A DNA stretch of 64,000 nt. Origin: Pirellulales bacterium. GTDB taxonomy: Bacteria > Planctomycetota > Planctomycetia > Pirellulales > JANQPP01. The position numbers were made by a program, and so were the translations under genes. The stretch spans positions 1 through 64,000 of the forward strand of contig JANQPP010000072.1 in the NCBI GenBank assembly GCA_028289405.1, given 5' to 3'. Of the stretch, positions 1 to 8,048 are shown in pieces (position 1 is the first letter of the stretch; every line of letters begins with the position of its first letter). The notes under the pieces were generated by a model that was not told the DNA's origin, ran no database searches, and worked only from the letters and a program-made list of their open reading frames with translations.

Positions 1-46
1 TCGGGCTACGCCCTCGCTCCGTCCGCACAGCAAAGATTCCCTGAAC

Positions 47-316
47 CTAACCTTCATACCCAGTGGTACCACTTTTGATGCTGGTCAGCTTGAAATAGCC
101 GTCCCAGATCTGCACGCACAAATCGTCTACGACATAATATGATTTGCCTAGATAGCCGAATAGTTCGGGGTCGGATTGGTCCCACAACGACTTTTTTAAA
201 ACATTCCATATTCGACTGCGCAATTCCAAGTCAATTGAGTCATGTTGCACTGCTTTCTCAAGCGGACGGATTCCGATGCTTTGAGAAAACAGATTTGTCC
301 TATTTCTGGTCGTCAT
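47..316 (-). pseudogene. Truncated AbiJ_N4-type (abortive infection) gene remnant
   Basis: The ORF track gives 136 aa from position 457, but family-like sequence begins at the internal ATG at 316 (MTTRNRTNLFSQSIG...). The stretch FSQSIGIRPLEKAVQHDSI followed by LELRSRIWNVL resembles the AbiJ N-terminal domain 4 (AbiJ_N4) found at the start of abortive-infection/HEPN-type proteins. Such proteins are usually well over 200 aa. Here only about 89 residues remain before a stop, and the last residues (TSIKSGTTGYEG) no longer look like the family, which suggests a frameshift or deletion. The rest could lie in another frame left of the window edge. The family call is from memory of the motif. Calling it a pseudogene is inference. 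Confidence 0.55.
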
Positions 317-547
317 GCGTAATTCGGCCAAGGATGCATGGCGTACATGGAAATTTTTTGTCCTCGTAAAAATGCGATACCGCGAATTGTACGTCCGACG
401 AAATTGACGGCAAGCGAGGCAGTTATTGACATGTATCCATCTCGTGGGGCCCTGCAAAAAGTGGCATGTCAGGTCCTCGCCTGATAAAAACGATGTCTAG
501 AAGCGAGGGAATATGGTCTACTGGGCTGCCTCGATCCTATTCACTCT

Positions 548-2065
548 TTGGCGAAAATGGCCGACCTTATGCGAAATCGATCCTTGCCTTTCTTTTTGGG
601 CATCGCGTTGCTCCAAGCGGTGACTCTACACGTCTCTCCGGCAAAAGCAGCGGAAAACAGCCGTCCGAATGTGTTGTTCATCGCCATTGATGATCTCAAT
701 GATTGGGTTGGCTGCCTGCAAGGGCATCCGCAGGTACGCACGCCGAACATTGATCGCCTCGCGGCGCGGGGCACGCTATTCACCAATGCCCATTGCCAAG
801 CGCCGCTCTGTAATCCCTCGCGCACGAGTTTGCTTACTGGCCTGCGCCCCTCCACGACCGGCATCTATGGCCTTGCACCTTGGATTCGCGACGTAGCGGC
901 GTGGGAAGATGTGGTATCGCTCCCCAGGTATTTCGCGGCGCACGGTTATCGCACGTTGGCCACGGGAAAAATCTGGCATGGCGGATATCCTCGCCCGCCG
1001 CATCGTGAGGAGGAATTCCATGAATGGGGACCTGGGGCAAGCGTTGGAGCACGGCCGGAGCACAAGCTGATCCCGCCCACGCCGGGTGGCAATCATCCGC
1101 TCATGGATTGGGGCACGTTTCCCCACGAAGACGAGGAAAAAGGGGATTGGCAAGTCGCCAGTTGGGCCGTGAACCGGCTCGCCTCGCCGCCGGAGGAGCC
1201 TTTCTTTTTGGGGGTTGGCTTCTTTCTGCCGCATGTCCCCTGCTACGCGACTCCCCGCTGGTTCGAGCTCTATCCCGAGAATCGGCTGTTGCTGCCGACC
1301 ATCATGCCGAGCGACCGGGCCGATACGCCCGATTTTTCCTGGTATCTCCACTGGGACCTGCCGGAACCGAGGCTTTCGTGGCTAAGGAAAAGCGGCACGT
1401 GGCATTCGCTGGTTCGCTCTTATTTGGCATGCATCAGCTTCGTGGATAGCCAGGTGGGCCGAGTGCTCGACGCGCTCGACGAGAGTGGGCTGGCCGAGAA
1501 TACCATCGTGGTGCTCTGGTCCGATCATGGCTATCACTTGGGAGAGAAGGAGATTTCCGGCAAAAACACATTGTGGGAACGCTCGACGCATGTGCCACTG
1601 ATTTTCGCTGGTCCCAGCATTCCGCCGGGCGTCCTCTGCAAGGAGCCGGTGGAGCTGTTGGACATCTATCCGACGTTGATCGATCTCTGCCGTTTGCCTC
1701 AGAAAGCCGGATTGGAAGGGCATAGCCTCCTGCCGCAATTGAAAGACTCCGCCACGTCTCGGGCTTGGCCAGCCATTACGACGCATAACCCGGGAAACCA
1801 CTCGGTGCGAACTTTGCGATGGCGATATATTCGCTACGCGGATGGCTCGGAAGAACTCTACGATATGCAATCCGACCCCGGCGAGTGGCACAATTTGGCC
1901 TCGTCGCCGGAATATGCGGCCACCAAGGCGGAATTGGCGAGATTCTTGCCCGCGGAAAGTGCCGCACCGGCGCCCGGCAGCCGACATCGCGTGCTGGTGA
2001 ATCAAGCCGGCCAATGGCTGTGGGAAGGTAAGCCCATCGACGGTGCCCAAGGAATCCAGCCGTAG
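548..2065 (+). CDS. Secreted sulfatase (iduronate-2-sulfatase-like)
   Basis: A 505-residue type I sulfatase, predicted to hydrolyse sulfate esters, probably on sulfated polysaccharides. The N-terminus carries a signal peptide (hydrophobic FFLGIALLQAVTL, AKA near residue 34). The metal-binding DDLND follows at residues 48-52. The formylglycine motif CNPSR begins at Cys88, which a formylglycine-generating enzyme would oxidise. WSDHGYHLGEK in the second half matches the metal site typical of iduronate-sulfatase-like members. Three in-frame ATGs (548, 557, 569) make the exact start uncertain. It stands alone, convergent with glnE and separated from it by only 10 bases. Substrate cannot be read from sequence. 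Confidence 0.93.
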   Translation: MAKMADLMRNRSLPFFLGIALLQAVTLHVSPAKAAENSRPNVLFIAIDDLNDWVGCLQGHPQVRTPNIDRLAARGTLFTNAHCQAPLCNPSRTSLLTGLRPSTTGIYGLAPWIRDVAAWEDVVSLPRYFAAHGYRTLATGKIWHGGYPRPPHREEEFHEWGPGASVGARPEHKLIPPTPGGNHPLMDWGTFPHEDEEKGDWQVASWAVNRLASPPEEPFFLGVGFFLPHVPCYATPRWFELYPENRLLLPTIMPSDRADTPDFSWYLHWDLPEPRLSWLRKSGTWHSLVRSYLACISFVDSQVGRVLDALDESGLAENTIVVLWSDHGYHLGEKEISGKNTLWERSTHVPLIFAGPSIPPGVLCKEPVELLDIYPTLIDLCRLPQKAGLEGHSLLPQLKDSATSRAWPAITTHNPGNHSVRTLRWRYIRYADGSEELYDMQSDPGEWHNLASSPEYAATKAELARFLPAESAAPAPGSRHRVLVNQAGQWLWEGKPIDGAQGIQP

Positions 2066-2075
2066 CGGACGCGTC

Positions 2076-5000
2076 TCAGCCGGATGCTGCCGTGCGATGT
2101 TCCGCGTCGAAATAGCTATCGAAGCGTTGGCGAATCTCCCCGCAACATTCGTGTAAGGCCGTTTGGAAATCCTCCGCAGTCTTGTAACCCACCAACGCGG
2201 CAAGCCGCGCCAGTTCATCCGGTTCGCTGGGGAGTTCGTCGCGGGCAATGGCGTTCATCAGCCGCAGCCAGGCCTCGACATTCCGCAGGAATCGATAGGA
2301 TTCGGCAAAAAACTGGGCATCGTCCGCGGGCAGTATGCCTATCTCCTGCAACGCGGCGAGCGCGGCCAGCGTGGAAGGTTCACGAACTTCGGGATATTCT
2401 CGACCGTGCCTCAGTTGCAACATCTGCGCCAAGAATTCGATGTCCACGATGCCTCCGGCGCCACGTTTGAGATCCCCTTGCCCCGCGCTCTGTTCCAGGC
2501 GTCGCCGCATTTGGTAGACTTCGCGCGAGTCGTCGGGCCGCCAATCGGGGCCGAACGCCGCATCGTGTAGGACTTCCCTTACTCGCGGCGTGAGGGCTGG
2601 AGGGGCGTGGACAATTCGCGCTTTGCAGAGGGCTTGCCTTTCCCAAAACTGGGCCGTGCCGGAGGCGAAGTATTTGGCGAAGCCCTCCAACGAGGTAGAA
2701 AGCACCCCGCTACGCCCAGTAGGACGCAACCGCGCATCGACTTCGTACAGGCGGCCGTAAGGTCCCATGTGAGACGAAGCTTTGATGATTCGTTGCCCCA
2801 GTTCGCTGAAAAAATGCTGGTTCGTGGTCGTTTTGCCAGGCCGACTGCCGGCGGCGGGCCGCGTGTGGCCATCTTCGTCATACAGAAACACCAAATCGAG
2901 ATCACTGTGATAGTTGAGCTCCCGGCCTCCGAGTTTCCCCATCGCCAACACGATCAGATTTGCGTCTTCACCCTCAGCCGCGGATTCGCCACGGCGGGGC
3001 TGCCCCAATTTGCGGACGAGTTGCCGCCGTTCATGTTCGATGATTCGGCCCAGGCAGGCTTGGGCGATGTCGGATAACACGCCGGTGATCGACTCGATTT
3101 CCTCCTTGTGCAAGATGTGTCGCACGCCGACGCTCAATTGCTGCGCGTTTTTGAAACTATGCAGGATCGGTTCGATATCCTCCGCGTGCCGGCAGAGATC
3201 TGCCAACCAGCGGTCGAGCGCTTCAAAGCTGGGCAGCTTGTCGAGCAGCAGGCTATCGAGCAGTTCGTCGATCATGCCGGGGTTCGTCGTCAGGATCGAC
3301 GTGAGAAACGGGCTCGATGCACACAGGTCCACGTAGAGCCGCAAGGAAGGCGGGCTCACGCTGAACAGCTCCCACAGCGCGCCCTTGCCGCCCAAGGAAT
3401 CGCTGACTTGGCTCAAATTGTTCAGCGTCAAATCGGGATCCGGCGTTTCGTCGATCGACCCCAGCAGAGAGGGGGCGATGGCCGCCAAGAAATGCCGGCA
3501 GCGACGTGTCGAAAGAAAGCGAATCGTTTCTTGTGACAGAGCCATCAAATTGCGATAGGCCTGGGGAATATCATCAAAGCGATACTTGTCTAGAATTTCG
3601 TGGATGCGTTCCTCGCTGGGGTTGGGATCCAACACCAAATCGACTTCCGGTTCGGTCTCCCGGTCATCCTCGAACGCTTCGTGCAACAAGTGATTGAGCA
3701 CTTTGCGATTGACGCGGGTCACGTTCTCGTAGTCGCGTTGGAAATCTTCCCGGGCTTGCTCCGGCGAGGTTCCCGGATGCCCCATGCGGATGGCGAATCG
3801 GGCCATCTCGTGAGCATTGGCCGGCATACGATGGGTTTGGAGATCGAACATGATTTGCAGGCGATGCTCGATTTTGCGGAGGAAGCCGTAATTCGCCTCC
3901 AAATGCGATGCCTCGTCGGCCGTCAAACAGCCGGCGCTTTGCAGTTCGGCGATCGCCTGAACCGTGTTTCCGGTGCGGACTCGAGGCAGGTCTCCGCCGT
4001 TGAGCAACTGCAGGAACTGGATCACGAATTCGATATCTCGGATACCGCCATGCCCCGTTTTGACGTCGAGCAAATCTCCGCCGTCCCTTAGTGTGGCCTG
4101 TTCGATCCGCCGCTTGAGCGCTTTGATGCCGGTAATGTCCGCCAGGGTCAAAAAACGCCGGTAGATCCAGGGTTCCAAGTAGGCCAGGAATTCGCGGCCG
4201 AATTCGAGGTCCCCCGCCACGGGCCGACATTTGACGAATGCTTGCCGTTCCCAGGTCCGTCCCAAGGTCTCGTAGTATCGCAACGCCGCGTCTTGGCTGA
4301 TGACAATGGATCCTGAACTCCCCTCGGGCCGGAGCCGCAAGTCGACGCGGTACGCGATTCCCAGGCCCGTGCTGACCGTGAGCAATCGTGTGACTTCACG
4401 GCAAAGGCGTTCGAAATATTCTTGGTTGGAGGCATGACGCCGGCCGTCGGTTCGGCCATCCTGGTCGTAAACGAACATCAAGTCGATGTCGCTGGAATAA
4501 TTCAGTTCCGTCCCCCCCAGTTTGCCGAGACCAAGGACGACAAAACGAGCCGGCCGGCCGTCGGGTGTGATGGGCTGCCCCCACTTTTCAGATAGGGTAC
4601 GACGCGCGGCCTGCACCGCGGCCTCAACAATGGCATCCGCGATATACGAAATTTGTCCTGCCACGGTCACGACTTGCTGGCCGCCGATAATGTCCCCGTA
4701 TGCGACGCGGAGAATTTCACGGCGTTTGAAGCGCCGCAGCAGGGCCAATACCGCGTGATCATCCTGCAGCCCTTGTATTTCACTACAAATCTCGTCCACC
4801 AGCGCGTCGCGGGTCACGGGCTGGCCTTCGGTCAATCGCAGCAGGTCAAAGGCTTCGATATCCGAGACAAGCAGATCACTCAAGTACTGACTCATGGAAA
4901 AGATCTGCAAAAGTACCGGCAAGGCCTCCTCGTCCCGTTCAAACAACGAGGCGAGTGACATCGGGCTGCGCTGCGATTCCATGAAGCGGTCGAGATTGAG

Positions 5001-5207
5001 CAGCGCCATTTCCGGATCGCTCAAATGCGGCAGATACGCTTCGAATTGCTGCCACATCGACACGAGCAGATCGAAGGGCACTCCCGATTTGGCGATCTGC
5101 GAGAGACATTGACGTGCCCTGGCGACGTCGTCGACGCCGCGGGAACTCAACCAAGCATCCGCCGTGGTCGGGTCGTCAAGAAACTGGCGGACAAATGCCG
5201 CATCCAT
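2076..5207 (-). CDS. glnE: Bifunctional glutamine synthetase adenylyltransferase/adenylyl-removing enzyme
   Basis: A 1043-residue GlnE, which adenylylates and deadenylylates glutamine synthetase in response to nitrogen status, normally under PII control. Two nucleotidyltransferase domains are visible, each with the GKLGG motif followed by the metal-binding D-x-D: LGKLGGTELNYSSDIDLMF near residue 230 and MGKLGGRELNYHSDLDLVF near residue 755. Length is close to the usual 940-1000 residues with a modest extension. The ATG at 5207 gives MDAAFVRQFLDD. No glnA or glnB lies in the window, so its partners are elsewhere. The GC-rich coding strand generates several long shadow ORFs. Confidence 0.96.
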   Translation of the reverse strand: MDAAFVRQFLDDPTTADAWLSSRGVDDVARARQCLSQIAKSGVPFDLLVSMWQQFEAYLPHLSDPEMALLNLDRFMESQRSPMSLASLFERDEEALPVLLQIFSMSQYLSDLLVSDIEAFDLLRLTEGQPVTRDALVDEICSEIQGLQDDHAVLALLRRFKRREILRVAYGDIIGGQQVVTVAGQISYIADAIVEAAVQAARRTLSEKWGQPITPDGRPARFVVLGLGKLGGTELNYSSDIDLMFVYDQDGRTDGRRHASNQEYFERLCREVTRLLTVSTGLGIAYRVDLRLRPEGSSGSIVISQDAALRYYETLGRTWERQAFVKCRPVAGDLEFGREFLAYLEPWIYRRFLTLADITGIKALKRRIEQATLRDGGDLLDVKTGHGGIRDIEFVIQFLQLLNGGDLPRVRTGNTVQAIAELQSAGCLTADEASHLEANYGFLRKIEHRLQIMFDLQTHRMPANAHEMARFAIRMGHPGTSPEQAREDFQRDYENVTRVNRKVLNHLLHEAFEDDRETEPEVDLVLDPNPSEERIHEILDKYRFDDIPQAYRNLMALSQETIRFLSTRRCRHFLAAIAPSLLGSIDETPDPDLTLNNLSQVSDSLGGKGALWELFSVSPPSLRLYVDLCASSPFLTSILTTNPGMIDELLDSLLLDKLPSFEALDRWLADLCRHAEDIEPILHSFKNAQQLSVGVRHILHKEEIESITGVLSDIAQACLGRIIEHERRQLVRKLGQPRRGESAAEGEDANLIVLAMGKLGGRELNYHSDLDLVFLYDEDGHTRPAAGSRPGKTTTNQHFFSELGQRIIKASSHMGPYGRLYEVDARLRPTGRSGVLSTSLEGFAKYFASGTAQFWERQALCKARIVHAPPALTPRVREVLHDAAFGPDWRPDDSREVYQMRRRLEQSAGQGDLKRGAGGIVDIEFLAQMLQLRHGREYPEVREPSTLAALAALQEIGILPADDAQFFAESYRFLRNVEAWLRLMNAIARDELPSEPDELARLAALVGYKTAEDFQTALHECCGEIRQRFDSYFDAEHRTAASG

Positions 5208-5334
5208 CGGTGATGCGTACTCCGTTGGCTGGAGCGAGTCACTTCAGCGCATTTCGGTTAATCTTAGTTGCCTTTTCGCTGTTTGGACTCGTGTCTTGCA
5301 GCGCCGCGGACGCGACATTTTCGCGCGACAGGCA

Positions 5335-6753
5335 CTAGGTCCCCAAGCTATAAACCTCGGGACCCACGTGCTGTGTAACGATGGATCCAAATAGTGTAAA
5401 GGCGTTTGCGTCGTAAACGGTGATGGGGAGGATTTGGCCGATTTGGCGTGGAGTGCCGTCGAAGACCACGATGCGGTCGCAAGGGGTCCGTCCGGTGAGT
5501 TGCATTACCGGACCGCCAGCGCTCTTTTTCGCGCTCTTTTTGCTCGGCCCCTCGACGAGCACTTCGACTTCTTGGCCGATGAGAGGTTGGTTGTCTTCTT
5601 CGCTGATCGCGTTTTGGATAGCCAGCAACGTGTTGTTCCGTTCCCGCTTGACCTCTTCGGGCACGTCATCGGGGAGCAGGCCGTAGGCTTTCGTGCCCGG
5701 GCGTTCACTGTATTTGAAGATGAAGCTGTTCTTGAAACGGGATTCGCGCACCAAGTCGACGGTGGCTTGGAAATCAGCCTCCGTTTCGCCACAGAATCCA
5801 ACGATGAAATCGCTCGTGACGGCGGCTCGGGGCAATGTTTCCTGGATGCGGCCCAGCATTTCCCGGTAATCGCTGACCGTATATCCTCGCTTCATTGCGC
5901 GTAGCATGCGGTCCGACCCGCTTTGCGCGGGAACATGCAGATAAGGGCAGCAGCGTGGAAGATCTCTCACGGCTTGGAGTAAATCGTCGGTCATGTCCTT
6001 GGGAAAATTCGTGACGAATTTCAAACGATCGATCCCCTCGATTTCGTGAAGGGCTTCCAACAGATCCGCCAACCGCCATGAGCGGCCATCCTGCTCGTAG
6101 CGATAACTGTTGACCGTTTGTCCCAGCAGCGTCACTTCGCGGCAACCTTCCGAGGCCAATTGCCGCACTTCAGCGAGAATATGCGCGGGAGGTCGGCTCT
6201 GCTCGGGGCCGCGCACCTTCGGTACGACGCAATAGGTGCAAAATTTATCGCAGCCGATCATGATCCGCACATAGGCTTGATACGGCGAAGGACGCATCTC
6301 TGGCGTCCTTAGTGGATCATAGCTTTCGAAGCTCTCGGCGACCCGTTCTCGGCTGCCAGCCGTTCGGTCGAGGCTCACCTCCAAGCGCGGGCCCCGTTTC
6401 GCGGCCACGGATTTCAGCAAATCGGGAACTTGGTGGAGTTGTCCAGGACCGACCACCAGATCGACATAGGGCGCGCGGTCAAAGATGAGTTTTTGGTCCT
6501 TTTGGGCCATGCAGCCCAAGACGCCAATGATCTTGTGAGGGTGGTGAGTCTTGGCGTGTTTGAGGCGCCCCAGGGCGCTGTAGATTTTGTCTTCGGCGTG
6601 CTGCCGGACACTGCACGTGTTGTAGAGAATCGTATCCGCCTCACGAGGCGTGCGGACCAGCTCGTAGCCATCTCGCCGCAAAGCCGCCACGACAAGCTCG
6701 CTGTCGAGCATGTTCATTTGGCAACCGACCGTCTCGATGTACAGCTTTTTCAT
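5335..6753 (-). CDS. miaB: tRNA-2-methylthio-N6-dimethylallyladenosine synthase
   Basis: A 472-residue radical-SAM methylthiotransferase that adds a methylthio group to i6A37 of tRNAs reading UNN codons. The N-terminal UPF0004 domain contains TVGCQMNMLDSE and further cysteines (YNTCSVR, LGCMAQ) that would bind the auxiliary 4Fe-4S cluster. The radical-SAM motif C-x3-C-x2-C is CDKFCTYC near residue 165. The C-terminal part (VLVEGPSKKS...LTGRTPCDRIVVF) is the TRAM RNA-binding domain. Length is typical for MiaB. The ATG at 6753 begins MKKLYIETVGCQMN, the usual MiaB start. It is the last gene of a minus-strand series after the small membrane protein. Confidence 0.95.
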   Translation of the reverse strand: MKKLYIETVGCQMNMLDSELVVAALRRDGYELVRTPREADTILYNTCSVRQHAEDKIYSALGRLKHAKTHHPHKIIGVLGCMAQKDQKLIFDRAPYVDLVVGPGQLHQVPDLLKSVAAKRGPRLEVSLDRTAGSRERVAESFESYDPLRTPEMRPSPYQAYVRIMIGCDKFCTYCVVPKVRGPEQSRPPAHILAEVRQLASEGCREVTLLGQTVNSYRYEQDGRSWRLADLLEALHEIEGIDRLKFVTNFPKDMTDDLLQAVRDLPRCCPYLHVPAQSGSDRMLRAMKRGYTVSDYREMLGRIQETLPRAAVTSDFIVGFCGETEADFQATVDLVRESRFKNSFIFKYSERPGTKAYGLLPDDVPEEVKRERNNTLLAIQNAISEEDNQPLIGQEVEVLVEGPSKKSAKKSAGGPVMQLTGRTPCDRIVVFDGTPRQIGQILPITVYDANAFTLFGSIVTQHVGPEVYSLGT

Positions 6754-6872
6754 GACCCAGGCTGCTGGACACAGGTTCGATTAGCACATGTTTCAGTTAA
6801 AAATGGCAGCATCTTCATCGCTTGGATACATGGATACCAGTGCTCAAATCGCACACCTGCCAGCGGCACGTA

Positions 6873-7052
6873 TCAGGCGGCTTCGCGGTGGTCGGAGGCG
6901 GCAGGTTCAGCCGCCTTTGGCTGACGACGCCGGCGGATCTTTTCTCGGGCTTGCCGCAAAAGCTCCCCACGATAGGAGAGCATGAGGCGAACCAATGCCA
7001 TGCCGCCCAAGTAGGCGACGCTCAGCCACCAAAAGAATTCCCACCGGCTCAT
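6873..7052 (-). CDS. Small membrane protein with basic tail, function unknown
   Basis: A 59-residue protein starting MSRWEFFWWLSVAYLGGMA. It has one hydrophobic segment (about residues 5-24) followed by an arginine/lysine-rich cytoplasmic-type tail (REKIRRRRQPK). I chose the ATG at 7052 over the track's GTG at 7070 because the upstream sequence on the minus strand, GGGAGGGTCGG, provides a well-spaced ribosome-binding site. It sits between the EpsI-like gene and miaB in the same direction. No family is recognised. It may belong to the exosortase neighbourhood or simply be a small inner-membrane protein. Confidence 0.55.
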   Translation of the reverse strand: MSRWEFFWWLSVAYLGGMALVRLMLSYRGELLRQAREKIRRRRQPKAAEPAASDHREAA

Positions 7053-7183
7053 CCGACCCTCCCTGGTCACGGAGTGCCTCGTAATTCACGCGACTCTATT
7101 GTAATGCGTGGTGGGTGGGAATGGCTAGCCGAAGTGCGCCCAACTCGCGGCGAAGGGGTGAGAGATATGTCTGGCCTTGTGCA

Positions 7184-7969
7184 TCAGGCGGGAGGAAGCT
7201 CCTCGACTGAGGGAATGACCGGCTCTTCTTCGGTTTCCACGGAACTGCCATCTTCGCTAGTCGTGGATTCCCCGGCGGAGGGAAAGAGAGCGGGGGTGGC
7301 GATCGGCATGAACACCTTGGCGAACTTGATAGCCGGAGCTTCTTCCAATTCAAATTCCTGCCCCAGGCCGTGTTCCGGTTCATTGGAGATCAGATAGAGT
7401 TTGTACCAAGCCGGGTCGGTCGAAAGCCCAAAGCGAGGATCGCTGCGCGGAGCCTGCCATTCCGGTTCGCTGGCCCAAGCCCAGAGGATTCGCAGTTCGA
7501 TGGGACGGGTATTGGTCTCCTTTTTGAACCGTGCCGTGAGAAATTCCACCGACTGCTCATTGCCCTCTTTGTCATCCATCATCACGGAATAGGGCTGGGC
7601 GACCGCCGCGCCCATCGTGAAGCCGGCGGCCTTGTAGCAACGCTCCGGGGTATGGGTCGTCATATTTCGGCGATCACCACAAACCAGCATGACGGAGGCG
7701 GACTCCTGCGTTCGCTTGTTGGTGTAGGTGCGAGCGATCCAACCCTCCGCACCGGCCACTTCCATCGTGGCAGTATCGACGTTGTCATCCTCACCTTCCC
7801 AGTCGCCGATCACGATGGGAATCTGGTCGATGCGGCTGGAGAATTCCTTGACTTGCTCCGAGACGGGCCGGGCACCCCAGCGAGCCGTCCATCCTCCTTG
7901 CACGATGGCGACGCCCACGATGGCCACGACGGCCAGCCCAATTGGCAAATATGCAAGAACTCGGTTCAT
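7184..7969 (-). CDS. Exosortase-associated EpsI-like protein
   Basis: A 261-residue protein of the EpsI (DUF3485) family that accompanies exosortases. It begins with a membrane anchor (AYLPIGLAVVAIVGVAIVQ, about residues 4-22). The periplasmic domain contains IGDWEGED and the family motif HTPERCYKAAGF, with conserved His and Cys, near residue 107. The last 40 residues form an acidic Ser/Glu/Pro tail that looks disordered. It lies 79 bases downstream of the Wzc-like gene and in the same direction. This matches the known arrangement in which EpsI, a tyrosine-kinase-type chain-length protein and an exosortase cluster together. EpsI has been linked to exopolysaccharide production. Its biochemical role is not settled. 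Confidence 0.85.
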   Translation of the reverse strand: MNRVLAYLPIGLAVVAIVGVAIVQGGWTARWGARPVSEQVKEFSSRIDQIPIVIGDWEGEDDNVDTATMEVAGAEGWIARTYTNKRTQESASVMLVCGDRRNMTTHTPERCYKAAGFTMGAAVAQPYSVMMDDKEGNEQSVEFLTARFKKETNTRPIELRILWAWASEPEWQAPRSDPRFGLSTDPAWYKLYLISNEPEHGLGQEFELEEAPAIKFAKVFMPIATPALFPSAGESTTSEDGSSVETEEEPVIPSVEELPPA

Positions 7970-8048
7970 GTGAGCTACCCGTTGTTAGTCGAGAAGGTTT
8001 GAATCTGATTTTTTTGTTTGGGAGAATCGTTTGGAAGGCCAGCTCGGC

